33,184 nt of DNA from Bordetella parapertussis (GCA_945870575.1 CAMBSK010000028.1:1-33184); one strand, 5' to 3'; positions 7,753 to 15,659 are shown, numbered from the stretch's first letter. The notes: generated by a model not told the origin, from the sequence alone. A program made the numbers and translations.

Positions 7753-8511
7753 ATGCGCATAGACGTCATCACGCTGTTTCCCGAGATGATTCAGTCGTTC
7801 ATCGGGCAAGGAGTGACACGCCGTGCTTACGACAGCGGGCACATGGTTTTGAAATGCTGGAACCCGCGCGATTTCGCCGACGGCAATTACCGCCGGGTCG
7901 ACGACCGGCCATTCGGCGGCGGCCCGGGCATGGTGATGTTGCCCGAACCGCTGGCGGCATGTCTGCTGGCGATTCGCCAAGAACGCGGGGACGACAGACA
8001 AAGCGCGCCGCTGATTTATTTTTCTCCGACAGGCGAGACCCTTGACCAGACTTTGGTTCGCGAATCAGCCGCTAGCGCCAACGGCGCGGTGTTGCTTTGC
8101 GGGCGTTATGAGGGCGTTGATCAGCGGTTTATCGACGCTCATGTGGACCGGCAAATCAGCTTGGGCGATTTCGTGCTTTCAGGCGGCGAATTACCCGCCA
8201 TGGCTTGGCTGGACGCGGTGGCTCGCCTGCAACCCGGTGTGTTGAACGACAGTGACAGCCATGCCCAGGACAGTTTTTCGCCGGATTTGAGCGGCTTGCT
8301 CGACAGCCCGCATTTCACCCGTCCCGAGGTCTGGCAGGGTGTTTCAACGCCGCCAGCGTTGCTGTCCGGTCACCATGCCCTGATCGCCGACTGGCGACGC
8401 ACACAAAGCCTGCAACTGACGGCGGCCAACCGTCCAGACTTGATCGCCAAAGCCAGAAAAGCCGGGCTGCTCAGTGCCAAAGACGAGCTGATATTGGCCG
8501 GTAAGACCTGA
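7753..8511 (+). CDS. trmD: tRNA (guanine-N1-)-methyltransferase TrmD
   Basis: TrmD uses S-adenosylmethionine to make m1G37 in tRNAs reading CCN, CUN and CGG, which prevents frameshifting. The 252-residue protein begins MRIDVITLFPEM and shows FGGGPGMVM. The trefoil-knot SAM site is LLCGRYEGVDQRFID, followed by ISLGDFVLSGGELPAM, and the C-terminal domain has HFTRPEVW. It sits 10 bases after rimM in the conserved operon. The tRNA-Leu(UAG) at 26811 is one of its expected substrates because it has G37. Confidence 0.97.
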   Translation: MRIDVITLFPEMIQSFIGQGVTRRAYDSGHMVLKCWNPRDFADGNYRRVDDRPFGGGPGMVMLPEPLAACLLAIRQERGDDRQSAPLIYFSPTGETLDQTLVRESAASANGAVLLCGRYEGVDQRFIDAHVDRQISLGDFVLSGGELPAMAWLDAVARLQPGVLNDSDSHAQDSFSPDLSGLLDSPHFTRPEVWQGVSTPPALLSGHHALIADWRRTQSLQLTAANRPDLIAKARKAGLLSAKDELILAGKT

Positions 8512-8524
8512 TTTTGTAGTTGGT

Positions 8525-8530
8525 TATAAT
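8525..8530 (+). promoter_or_regulatory. Possible internal promoter (-10 box) upstream of rplS
   Basis: A perfect TATAAT lies 14 bp after the trmD stop and about 98 bp before rplS. No good -35 element is seen at 16-18 bp. If active, it would let rplS be expressed apart from the upstream operon and would give rplS a leader of roughly 90 nt. Confidence 0.4.
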
Positions 8531-8627
8531 GTCGGGCTCCGATCCTCTGGATGGCCGCCTGGTGTTTTAGCCTTTGTGCAATCACCGGCCTTTTGTGTAG
8601 CGCATCCAAGATCGAACAGAGGACCTC

Positions 8628-9020
8628 ATGAATCTCATCCAAATCCTGGAACAGGAAGAAATCGCCCGCATGGGCAAAAAAATCCCCCCGTTCGCCCCCG
8701 GCGACACCGTGGTGGTCAGCGTCAACGTGGTTGAAGGCAGCCGCAAACGTGTACAGGCCTTTGAAGGCGTGGTGATTGCCAAGCGCAATCGCGGCATCAA
8801 CAGCAATTTCATCGTTCGCAAAATCTCCAGCGGCGAAGGTGTTGAACGTACGTTCCAAACTTACAGCCCCTTGATCGCAGCCATTGAAATCAAACGCCGT
8901 GGCGATGTGCGCCGCGCCAAGTTGTATTACCTGCGTGAGCGCAGCGGCAAATCCGCACGTATCAAGGAAAAACTCACGGCCAAGGCCACACCGGCTTCCA
9001 AGGCAGCAGCAGCTCAGTAA
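8628..9020 (+). CDS. rplS: 50S ribosomal protein L19
   Basis: L19 lies at the 30S-50S interface and helps form an intersubunit bridge. The 130-residue product starts [20 protein letters not shown]. It contains [16 protein letters not shown], the highly conserved [21 protein letters not shown] and [21 protein letters not shown], then a short Lys/Ala-rich tail. A strong AGAGGA Shine-Dalgarno lies just before the ATG. It is the last gene of the rpsP operon and is followed by a clear intrinsic terminator. Confidence 0.97.
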   Translation: MNLIQILEQEEIARMGKKIPPFAPGDTVVVSVNVVEGSRKRVQAFEGVVIAKRNRGINSNFIVRKISSGEGVERTFQTYSPLIAAIEIKRRGDVRRAKLYYLRERSGKSARIKEKLTAKATPASKAAAAQ

Positions 9021-9043
9021 TTTCCAGCTGATGACTTGCGACC

Positions 9044-9077
9044 AAACCGCCTCGGCGCCAAGCTGCGGCGGTTTTTT
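9044..9077 (+). terminator. Intrinsic terminator after rplS
   Basis: AAACCGCC (9044-9051) and GGCGGTTT (9067-9074) form a perfect 8-bp stem with a 15-base loop, ending in a run of six T (9072-9077). It closes the rpsP-rplS operon. The T-run ends only seven bases before the first ATG of the next gene. Confidence 0.85.
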
Positions 9078-9084
9078 AACGACC

Positions 9085-9789
9085 ATGAGCAACGCCCCGT
9101 TTTTTTCCTTCATGCAAATCCCTAAGTTTTCGCCGCACGATGCCCAGGTGTTGGGCACTGACGCGCACTTGCCGCCGCTTAGTGAAAGCCGCTTAAGTCC
9201 GCTTGCTTTGCGCGATTACTTCAGCCGCCCGGGCTTGCCGCAGCCGCAGGCGGTGCACGAGCCGTCCTGGTCCGGCAAACCGCCCAAACCGGCATCGGTG
9301 TTGCTTGGCATAGTCACGCGGCCCGAGCCTACGGTGCTGCTGACGGTACGTACCGCCCATTTGACCTCGCACTCGGGGCAGGTGGCATTGCCGGGTGGTC
9401 GTCAGGACGCGCAGGACGCCGATGAAATCGCCACCGCTTTGCGCGAAGCGCAGGAAGAGGTGGGCTTGCATCCGCAGTTTGTATCGGTGCTGGGCTGCTT
9501 GCCTTTGTACATCACCGGCACTGGTTATAAGGTGACGCCGGTGGTGGGTTTGATCGACCCGGCAATGCAATTGACGGCGAATCCGCACGAGGTGGCCGAT
9601 GTGTTTGAGGTGCCATTGGCCTATTTGATGAACCCGGCTAACCACCGTCGTCACGCGCTGGAATGGCAGGGCGTCAAGCGCCAATGGATTTCCATGCCTT
9701 ATGAGGCTGGTCAGCGTGAACGCCTGATCTGGGGCGCGACCGCAGGCATGTTGCGCCATCTTTACGATTTTTTGCAGACCCCGAACTGA
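9085..9789 (+). CDS. nudL: NUDIX hydrolase, CoA pyrophosphatase (NudL) type
   Basis: Members of this group hydrolyse CoA and its derivatives to 4'-phosphopantetheine and 3',5'-ADP. The 234-residue protein contains the UPF0035-type signature LLTVRTAHLTSHSGQVALPG. The Nudix box follows, from GGRQD (104-108) through REAQEEVGL (120-128), with its catalytic glutamates, and then GYKVTPVVGLI, which matches E. coli NudL. ATG 9085 is used; ATG 9112 is an alternative, and neither has a visible Shine-Dalgarno. Because a terminator ends just upstream, expression must come from read-through or from a promoter within the terminator region. Confidence 0.85.
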   Translation: MSNAPFFSFMQIPKFSPHDAQVLGTDAHLPPLSESRLSPLALRDYFSRPGLPQPQAVHEPSWSGKPPKPASVLLGIVTRPEPTVLLTVRTAHLTSHSGQVALPGGRQDAQDADEIATALREAQEEVGLHPQFVSVLGCLPLYITGTGYKVTPVVGLIDPAMQLTANPHEVADVFEVPLAYLMNPANHRRHALEWQGVKRQWISMPYEAGQRERLIWGATAGMLRHLYDFLQTPN

Positions 9790-9819
9790 AGACAGCCGCA
9801 GAGCTTCTATCATCGGGGC

Positions 9820-10794
9820 ATGAGCTTTATCGCGTTACTGTTTGCCTTGCTGCTTGAGCAGGTCAGGCCGCTGGCCTCCGGTCACGGCCTGGAGCGGGTG
9901 TTCACCCAATGGGCGGATTGGCTCAAAAACAACCTGGACACCGGCGATATTCGCCACGGCTGGACCACTTGGGGTTTGGCGGTCGGCCTGCCTTGCCTGG
10001 TGGTCGTGGCGGTTCACTGGTTGCTGGTTTGGTATTTAGGTTGGATCTTCGCCATGGTGTGGAGTCTGGCTGTTGTGTATGTCACGCTGGGTTTCAGGCG
10101 GTTCAGCCACCATTTCACCGGCATCCGGGATGCGCTGGCGGCAGGTGACGACATTTTGGCCAGAGCGTTATTGCGTGATTGGCAGGGCGAAGCAGATGTG
10201 ACGCTGACACGCTCCGAGATCGTCCGCCATGTCATCGAATTTTCTGCCTTGGCCGCGCACCGCCATGTCTTCGGTGTGATGGCCTGGTTCTCTCTGCTGG
10301 CTGCCCTGGGTCTGGGGCCGGTGGGGGCTTTGTTGTTTCGCCTGTCTTCCTTGTTGTTCAAAGCCTGGGGCAAGCCGCCAACCCCGGTAGAAGGCGATAT
10401 CAGTCACACCAGCGATGCGCTGCAACACGTGGTTGACCGAGCCTGGTACCTGGTGGACTGGCTGCCTTCACGTATGACGGCCTTGTCATTTGCGGTGGTC
10501 GGCAATTTCGAGGACGCGGTTGACGCCTGGCGCCAGGAGGCCGGTAATTTCCCCGGTGCCAATGACGGTGTGGTGTTAGCTGCCACCTCGGGCGCCATCA
10601 ATGTGCGTTTAGGCGGCGCTTACTTGTCGCCGCAAGCCGCCGACGCCGAAGACGACGACAGCATGGTTCAGCCGACGGCCGGACGCGAACCGCAATACAC
10701 GCATTTGCGCAGCATGGTCGGCCTGGTCTGGCGTGCGGTGGTGATGTGGATGGTGCTGCTGGCGCTGATGACATTGGCGCGTTTGTTGGGCTGA
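9820..10794 (+). CDS. CobD/CbiB-like membrane protein (AmpE-like), function uncertain
   Basis: This 324-residue integral membrane protein begins MSFIALLFALLLEQVRPL. It has hydrophobic segments at about 50-90, 150-180 and 300-322, with the central block VRHVIEFSALAAHRHVFGVMAWF and WYLVDWLPSRMTALSFAVVGNFEDA. That last block is the part that resembles CbiB/CobD adenosylcobinamide-phosphate synthase and the regulator AmpE. No cobalamin gene is near, so a role in B12 synthesis is doubtful. The Burkholderiales homologues near trmD/rplS are usually called CobD/CbiB family protein without proof. It starts 30 bases after the NUDIX stop and ends 11 bases from the converging rsgA. Confidence 0.7.
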   Translation: MSFIALLFALLLEQVRPLASGHGLERVFTQWADWLKNNLDTGDIRHGWTTWGLAVGLPCLVVVAVHWLLVWYLGWIFAMVWSLAVVYVTLGFRRFSHHFTGIRDALAAGDDILARALLRDWQGEADVTLTRSEIVRHVIEFSALAAHRHVFGVMAWFSLLAALGLGPVGALLFRLSSLLFKAWGKPPTPVEGDISHTSDALQHVVDRAWYLVDWLPSRMTALSFAVVGNFEDAVDAWRQEAGNFPGANDGVVLAATSGAINVRLGGAYLSPQAADAEDDDSMVQPTAGREPQYTHLRSMVGLVWRAVVMWMVLLALMTLARLLG

Positions 10795-10805
10795 CACACT
10801 GCCAC

Positions 10806-11699
10806 TCAATAGGTTTTAGGCGCTGACAATTCAGCAAACAATTCTGTGAATATGGCGTAGCGGCCGGCATCTATCAAACCGTCTTTGACTGCCTGACGTA
10901 CGCCGCAATCCGGCTCGTGTACGTGGGTGCAGTTGTAAAACTTGCAGTGATCGGTAAAGCCTTTGATGTCCGGCATGCTGGCTGTCAGATCGCCGGGCGC
11001 TATGTGATTAATTCCGAAGGCTTGAAAGCCGGGGGAATCCATCAATGCCGTGGTCTTGAGTTCGTCCACCCAGTACCAGGTGGTAGACGTGGTGGTGTGT
11101 TTGCCGCTGTGCAAGGCTTTGGAGATGATGTTGGTGGCGGCATTGGCTTGCGGCACCAGGCGGTTGATCAAAGTGCTTTTACCGGCGCCGGAAGGGCCGA
11201 GTACCAGCGTGATGCGGCCTTGCAAAGCTTCCCGCAGGTGGTGTAAATCATCCGTTTGGTTGCGTAAACCCAATGGCAGCACTTGACAGCCAAAATCACG
11301 GTAGGGCTTGAGTTTGATCCAGGCTTTCTCAAACGGAACGCTCAAGTCCTGCTTGTTCAAAGCAATCAGGCTACGAATGCCTGCTTGCTCCGCTGCAATC
11401 AGCGCGCGCGCCACCTGGCTTTCGGAAAATTCAGGGTCAGCGGCCACGAGTACCAGCACCTGATCCAGATTGGCTGCAAAGGATTTCGTACGCACATCGT
11501 CCTGGCGGTAAAACAAATTGCGCCGTGGCTCTATGGCTTCTATACTGCCCTCGTCTTCACTGGCCAGCCATTGCACCAGATCACCGACCACTGCCTGGTT
11601 TTTTTTGCCGCGCGGGTGGCAAATACGCCGGTTGCCCGCACTGTCTTCGATCCACACATGCCTGCCGTGGCTGGCCACCACACGACCAGTTTGTGTCAT
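10806..11699 (-). CDS. rsgA: Ribosome small subunit-dependent GTPase A
   Basis: RsgA is a late-stage 30S assembly GTPase that checks the decoding centre. The 297-residue protein has an N-terminal OB-fold and a circularly permuted GTPase domain. G4 NKQD (115-118) precedes G1 GPSGAGKS (168-175), and G3 is DSPG (221-224). A C-terminal zinc site is formed by Cys252, Cys257, His259 and Cys265. Its ATG overlaps the TGA of the upstream M48 protease gene as ATGA, so the two are probably translationally coupled. It converges with the CbiB-like gene at an 11-base gap without a terminator. Confidence 0.95.
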   Translation of the reverse strand: MTQTGRVVASHGRHVWIEDSAGNRRICHPRGKKNQAVVGDLVQWLASEDEGSIEAIEPRRNLFYRQDDVRTKSFAANLDQVLVLVAADPEFSESQVARALIAAEQAGIRSLIALNKQDLSVPFEKAWIKLKPYRDFGCQVLPLGLRNQTDDLHHLREALQGRITLVLGPSGAGKSTLINRLVPQANAATNIISKALHSGKHTTTSTTWYWVDELKTTALMDSPGFQAFGINHIAPGDLTASMPDIKGFTDHCKFYNCTHVHEPDCGVRQAVKDGLIDAGRYAIFTELFAELSAPKTY

Positions 11700-12940
11700 G
11701 CAGTCAAACGGGCCAGGCGCTGCGAAGCTGGCGGGTGCGAATGGTAGAAGGCTACGTAAAGCGGATCCGGCGTCAGCGTAGAGGCGTTGTCCTGGTAAAG
11801 CTTGATCAAGGCTTGTTTCAAATCCGAGGCGTTGGCGTGCTGACTGGCAAACGCATCAGCTTCAAACTCGTGCTTGCGTGAGCGCGCCGCACGCAACGGT
11901 GTGGTGATAAAAGTCAGCAACGGCACCACCTGCATGAACAACAACAAGGCCAGTGCGTCGTTGGCTGACAGTGCATGGGCTTGCACACCCAGGCCTTCGA
12001 AAAACCACAATTGGGTAGACAGCCAGCCCAATGCCGCCATGCCTGCAAGCGTGACCAGAAAACTGCGCACCAATGATTTCGGAATGTGATTGAGTTTGGC
12101 ATGTCCCAACTCATGTGCCAACACTGCTTCCATTTCACCGGCATTCAAGGTTTTGAGCAGGGTATCGAAAAACACCACGCGTTTTTGTTTGCCCAGTCCG
12201 GTGAAATACGCATTGGAGTGAGCCGAGCGGCGGCTGCCGTCCATGACAAAAAATCCATCCGATTTAAAACCGGTGCGTTGCATCAAATTATTGACCCGGT
12301 CTTTGAGTTCAGCATCTTCCAGCGGTTGGAATTTGTTGAACAACGGCATGATGAAATTCGGCGCTATCCACATAACAAACAACTGGTAAGCGACCAACAG
12401 CCCCCAGGCCAGCAGCCACCACAGGCTGCCGCCGGATTGCATCAGCTGTAGCACCGCCCAAATCAGCGGCAAACCCAGTACCGCGCCCACCAGTGTGCTT
12501 TTGAGCAAATCGCTCAGCCACAAGCCTATGGTCATGTTGTTAAAGCCGAAGCGCTGTTCTAGATGGAAGGTCTGGTAGTAGGACACCGGCAGGTTCAATG
12601 CGCCGGTGATCAGCATGAAACCCATGACCAGCAGCAGTTGTTGCAGCATGCCGGGTCCTGTTATCGTCATCAGCCATCCATCAAGCAGGCTCAGTCCGCC
12701 TAGCAAAGTCCAGCCCAGCAGCACCAGTGCGTCCAGCGCCAGGTCCCAGTGGCCGAGCCGCAGTTTGGCCAAGGTGTAGTCGGCGGCCTTCTGGTGCGTA
12801 GGCAGGCTGATGGATTCAGCGAAATCGGCCGGCACCTGTTCGCGGTGCATGGCCACATGGCGGATCTGACGGTTAGCCAGCCACAGCTTGAGCAATAAAT
12901 TGATCAGCAAAAAGAAAGCAAACAGCAGAGTGAAATTCAT
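11696..12940 (-). CDS. M48 family membrane metalloprotease (Ste24/CAAX-prenyl protease-like)
   Basis: This 414-residue protein is a multi-pass inner-membrane zinc protease. An N-terminal helix (1-21) is followed by segments near 65-88, 95-118, 145-167 and 173-192. The catalytic HELGH lies at 276-280 and the third zinc ligand is Glu358 in HEFEAD. Two more helices lie between them (about 291-312 and 325-345). The layout matches bacterial Ste24 homologues more than the shorter HtpX; the substrate is unknown, and membrane-protein quality control is an inference. ATG 12940 starts immediately before the first helix; ATG 12952 is an alternative, and neither has a ribosome binding site. It is divergent from orn and coupled to rsgA. 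Confidence 0.88.
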   Translation of the reverse strand: MNFTLLFAFFLLINLLLKLWLANRQIRHVAMHREQVPADFAESISLPTHQKAADYTLAKLRLGHWDLALDALVLLGWTLLGGLSLLDGWLMTITGPGMLQQLLLVMGFMLITGALNLPVSYYQTFHLEQRFGFNNMTIGLWLSDLLKSTLVGAVLGLPLIWAVLQLMQSGGSLWWLLAWGLLVAYQLFVMWIAPNFIMPLFNKFQPLEDAELKDRVNNLMQRTGFKSDGFFVMDGSRRSAHSNAYFTGLGKQKRVVFFDTLLKTLNAGEMEAVLAHELGHAKLNHIPKSLVRSFLVTLAGMAALGWLSTQLWFFEGLGVQAHALSANDALALLLFMQVVPLLTFITTPLRAARSRKHEFEADAFASQHANASDLKQALIKLYQDNASTLTPDPLYVAFYHSHPPASQRLARLTA

Positions 12941-13068
12941 AGGAGATATCATTTTTAGAGTGTAGGGCTTTTCAAACACACAGCAGCAGACTTGCTTTGC
13001 GGCGCTCAAGTAAACGTCTATTTTCCTTCAGATGGGTTTTCAACATGCGCTTGAGGGACAATGTCAGC

Positions 13069-13659
13069 ATGAATCCAGACAATCTCACTCCCGCTTCACC
13101 AAGTGCCGCCATCCTAGGCAAAAATGACAATAACCTGGTGTGGCTGGACTGCGAAATGTCCGGACTCGACCCGGAAAAAGAGCGTCTGCTGGAAATCGCC
13201 GTTGTCATCACCGGTCCGGACTTGAGCCCTCGAATAGAAGGTCCGGTGCTGGTTATCCACCAAAGCAATGAACTGCTGGCCGGCATGGATGCCTGGAACA
13301 AGGGCACACATGGCAAAAGCGGTTTGATTGACAAGGTGAAAGCAGCTGCCCTGACCGAGGCACAGGCCGAAGAACAATTGATTGAGTTCATAAAAAAATA
13401 CGTCAGTAAGGGCGTGGCGCCCATGTGCGGCAACACCATCGGGCAAGACAGACGTTTTCTGCTCAAGTACATGCCAAAGCTGGAAGGATGGTTCCATTAC
13501 CGCAACCTGGATGTGAGCACCTTGAAGGAGTTGTCCAAACGCTGGAAACCGGAGGTCTACGCTTCCTTTAAAAAGCAGCAAAGCCATACCGCCCTGGCAG
13601 ACGTGCATGAGTCCATTGACGAACTTGCGCATTACCGAGAGCATTTTTTGAAACTGTAA
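13069..13659 (+). CDS. orn: Oligoribonuclease
   Basis: Orn degrades dinucleotides left by RNA decay and by c-di-GMP breakdown (pGpG). The 196-residue protein is a DEDDh exonuclease. Motif ExoI is [10 protein letters not shown] (Asp27, Glu29), the ExoII Asp127 lies in [11 protein letters not shown], and ExoIII has His173 and Asp178 in [17 protein letters not shown] 13069 is preceded by GAGGGA about 10 bases upstream. Earlier in-frame starts, including ATG 13045, add residues not typical of the family. About 17 residues precede the conserved NLVWLDCEM, a slightly long N-terminus. Confidence 0.95.
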   Translation: MNPDNLTPASPSAAILGKNDNNLVWLDCEMSGLDPEKERLLEIAVVITGPDLSPRIEGPVLVIHQSNELLAGMDAWNKGTHGKSGLIDKVKAAALTEAQAEEQLIEFIKKYVSKGVAPMCGNTIGQDRRFLLKYMPKLEGWFHYRNLDVSTLKELSKRWKPEVYASFKKQQSHTALADVHESIDELAHYREHFLKL

Positions 13660-13775
13660 GTAGTCTTAAAAAATCGCAACAGCATCCGCATTTCGTGCGA
13701 GAATACCCTGAGTTACACTTGATGGTGTGACATTGTTACATCCTCCTCACACCTTGGGTTCTTTTGGGACCGCGT

Positions 13776-13861
13776 TGCAAAAGTTTTGCAGCATGCTTTG
13801 TTTGAAGGTTGATGTTTTTTCCAACCTTTGAACGGAGTTGCCCCACCTTTTCAGGTGCGGG
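13776..13861 (+). promoter_or_regulatory. Hairpin-rich 5' leader of the DEAD-box helicase gene
   Basis: Three inverted repeats precede the helicase ATG at 13871. The first is TGCAAAA-G-TTTTGCA (13776-13790). The second is AAGGTTG/CAACCTT (13805-13811 and 13822-13828) with a T-rich loop. The third is CCC-CACCT-TTTC-AGGTG-c-GGG (13841-13861), an 8-bp stem with one bulge. A GGAG at 13834-13837 lies upstream of the third hairpin, and none lies close to the ATG. This is consistent with a structured leader that could control translation; no fold was computed. Confidence 0.45.
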
Positions 13862-13870
13862 CTTTACACA

Positions 13871-15358
13871 ATGGACGATTTGAATTTGCATTCCCTGGCT
13901 GACGCTATGAACGATCACGCCTCTGACACACCTGCGCCAACTGCTAGCGAAACCAAAATCGCAGCACCTAATGCTTTTGCCCTGATGGGCTTGGCCCCGG
14001 AATTACTCGCTGCAGTTCGTGACCTGAATTTCACAGAACCAACGAACGTACAACTTAAAGCCATTCCCTTGGCCTTGCAAGACAACGCTGACAAACCCGC
14101 CAACGATTTGCTGGTTTCCAGCCAGACTGGCAGCGGCAAGACCGCCGCATTTTTATTGCCTGTGCTTCATACCATTCTGATTGAGCGCCAGGCGCAAGAG
14201 CAGGAAGAAGCCAAAGAATGGGCGTTGAAAATGGAGCAGGCCAAGGCTAGCGGCGAAGAATTACCTAAGAAGCCGCGCCGCAAAAACCCGACCGATACGC
14301 GCCATGTCAAACCGGCTTTCCCCAGCGCTTTGGTGTTGTGCCCGACACGTGAATTGGCACAGCAAGTGGCCAAGGATGCGATTGATCTCGTCAAACATTG
14401 CAAAGGTTTGCGCGTGGCCTGTGTGGTCGGCGGCATGCCTTACCCGCTGCAAATTGCGCGTTTGCACAATGCTGACTTGGTGGTTGCCACGCCTGGACGT
14501 TTACTGGATTTGCAGCGTTCCAAACAATTGCATTTGAGCAAAGTTCAGTTTCTGGTGGTCGACGAAGCTGACCGCATGCTGGACTTGGGCTTTGCCGAAG
14601 ACTTGGCTGACATTCACAAATTGACCGAATCACGCCGCCAAACCATGATGTTCAGCGCCACCATTGCGCCCCGCATCCAACAGCTGGCTGCACGCATCAT
14701 GCGCACGCCGCAACGTTTACAAATCGAATCGACCAAAGAGCAAAAAAGCAATATCAAACAAATTTTGTTTTGGGCAGACAGTCAGCAGCACAAGCGCAAA
14801 TTGCTGGACCATTGGTTGCGTGACACCACGATTGACCAGGCTATCGTTTTCGCTAGCACGCAAATCGAATGCGATGCCTTGGCTGAAGATTTGCAACAAG
14901 TCGGTTTTTCCGCCGTGGCATTGCATGGCGCGCTCAGCCAGGGTTTGCGCAACCGCCGTTTACAGGCATTGCGTGATGGCCGGGTGCAAATTCTGGTCGC
15001 AACTGATGTGGCTGCGCGCGGCATTGATGTGCCCAGCATCAGCCATGTGTTCAATTTCGGCTTGCCCATGAAGCAGGAAGACTATGTTCACCGTATCGGC
15101 CGTACCGGTCGCGCCGGCCGCGATGGTCTGGCAGTTACTTTTGCTGAATTCCGCGACCGTCGCAAAATAATGGATATCGAACATTACACGCAAGAAACGC
15201 TGAAGGCAGAAATCATTCCCGGTTTAGAGCCTACACAGCGACCAACGCGTGCACCTTCACATGAACCTCGTCGCGGCAAGCCCGGCGGCGGTGGCAAGTC
15301 TTTTGCCGGTGCTAAGCGCGGCAACGGTTTCAAGCCTCGAAGCGCCGCTAGAAGCTAA
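13871..15358 (+). CDS. DEAD-box ATP-dependent RNA helicase, RhlE-like
   Basis: This 495-residue helicase has all core motifs: Q motif around FTEPTNVQ (54-61), motif I SQTGSGKT (84-91), PTRELAQQ, TPGRL, DEAD (231-234), SAT (262-264), ATDVAARGID and HRIGRTGRAG. A charged insertion of about 45 residues (105-148, rich in Glu, Lys and Gln) separates motifs I and Ia. The C-terminus is a short basic, glycine-rich tail (RRGKPGGGGKSFAGAKRG) that probably binds RNA. RhlE-type enzymes act in RNA decay and ribosome maturation. ATG 13871 was chosen; the upstream frame is open to 13838 only through a TTG with no usable Shine-Dalgarno spacing. The 13-41 region before the Q motif is low-complexity. Confidence 0.9.
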   Translation: MDDLNLHSLADAMNDHASDTPAPTASETKIAAPNAFALMGLAPELLAAVRDLNFTEPTNVQLKAIPLALQDNADKPANDLLVSSQTGSGKTAAFLLPVLHTILIERQAQEQEEAKEWALKMEQAKASGEELPKKPRRKNPTDTRHVKPAFPSALVLCPTRELAQQVAKDAIDLVKHCKGLRVACVVGGMPYPLQIARLHNADLVVATPGRLLDLQRSKQLHLSKVQFLVVDEADRMLDLGFAEDLADIHKLTESRRQTMMFSATIAPRIQQLAARIMRTPQRLQIESTKEQKSNIKQILFWADSQQHKRKLLDHWLRDTTIDQAIVFASTQIECDALAEDLQQVGFSAVALHGALSQGLRNRRLQALRDGRVQILVATDVAARGIDVPSISHVFNFGLPMKQEDYVHRIGRTGRAGRDGLAVTFAEFRDRRKIMDIEHYTQETLKAEIIPGLEPTQRPTRAPSHEPRRGKPGGGGKSFAGAKRGNGFKPRSAARS

Positions 15359-15367
15359 AGTGAGCCT

Positions 15368-15427
15368 CTTGCATACAGCCGGGTCTTAGGCGGTTTCAAA
15401 ACTGCCCGAGTCCAGGTTGAATGCAAG
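15368..15427. repeat. Nested inverted repeats downstream of the helicase gene
   Basis: An outer pair CTTGCAT (15368-15374) and ATGCAAG (15421-15427) encloses an inner hairpin GGCGGTT-tcaa-AACTGCC (15389-15395 and 15400-15406, one G-T pair). A further CGGG/CCCG pair could form between them. There is no T-run, so it is not a standard terminator. It could be a 3' UTR structure, a small RNA or a protein site. Confidence 0.4.
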
Positions 15428-15570
15428 TGTTGTTGAATTGCAAAAGATGAAAAAATTTCCGAATCATTCATAATATTCTAATAAATTAATTCTTTATATT
15501 ACATAATGATTCAGGAACTGTTCATTTATTTGCAACACAGCATTATTAAAACTTTCAGAAACATTGCGGA

Positions 15571-15592
15571 TTAATTGAATTTTTTCAATTAA
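15571..15592. repeat. Perfect 9-bp inverted repeat with T4 loop
   Basis: TTAATTGAA (15571-15579) and TTCAATTAA (15584-15592) are exact reverse complements separated by TTTT. In RNA it is a weak A-U hairpin; in DNA it is a plausible regulator site or cruciform. It lies 68 bp before the first bactofilin start. Confidence 0.5.
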
Positions 15593-15659
15593 ATCAAGAG
15601 CTTCAAGAAAAAAGTTAATTTACATTAGATCTTTGTTAAGATCGAGTTAAGGAGCATGT

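Larger units (their letters stand above)
15359..15659. other. AT-rich intergenic region upstream of the bactofilin cassette
   Basis: This 301-bp stretch has no gene. The middle and right parts (about 15440-15650) are strikingly AT-rich against the GC-rich neighbours. It holds the nested repeat at 15368-15427 and three further inverted repeats. GAATCATT/AATGATTC lies at 15461-15468 and 15505-15512. TTAATTGAA-TTTT-TTCAATTAA lies at 15571-15592. GATCTT-TGTT-AAGATC lies at 15628-15643. The promoter for the bactofilin genes must lie here, but I could not find a clear -35/-10 pair. Confidence 0.6.

Noticed and set aside
8512..8627. Ribosomal protein L19 leader RNA
   Set aside because: A short leader with a possible promoter exists, but I could not see a convincing conserved fold.
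8370..9158. 262-codon minus-strand frame across trmD, rplS and the terminator
   Set aside because: It spans the ends of several real genes and an intrinsic terminator and has no recognisable family.
9820..10794. Calling the CbiB-like gene cobD of cobalamin synthesis
   Set aside because: No cobalamin neighbour is present and active-site conservation could not be shown, so only the family is stated.
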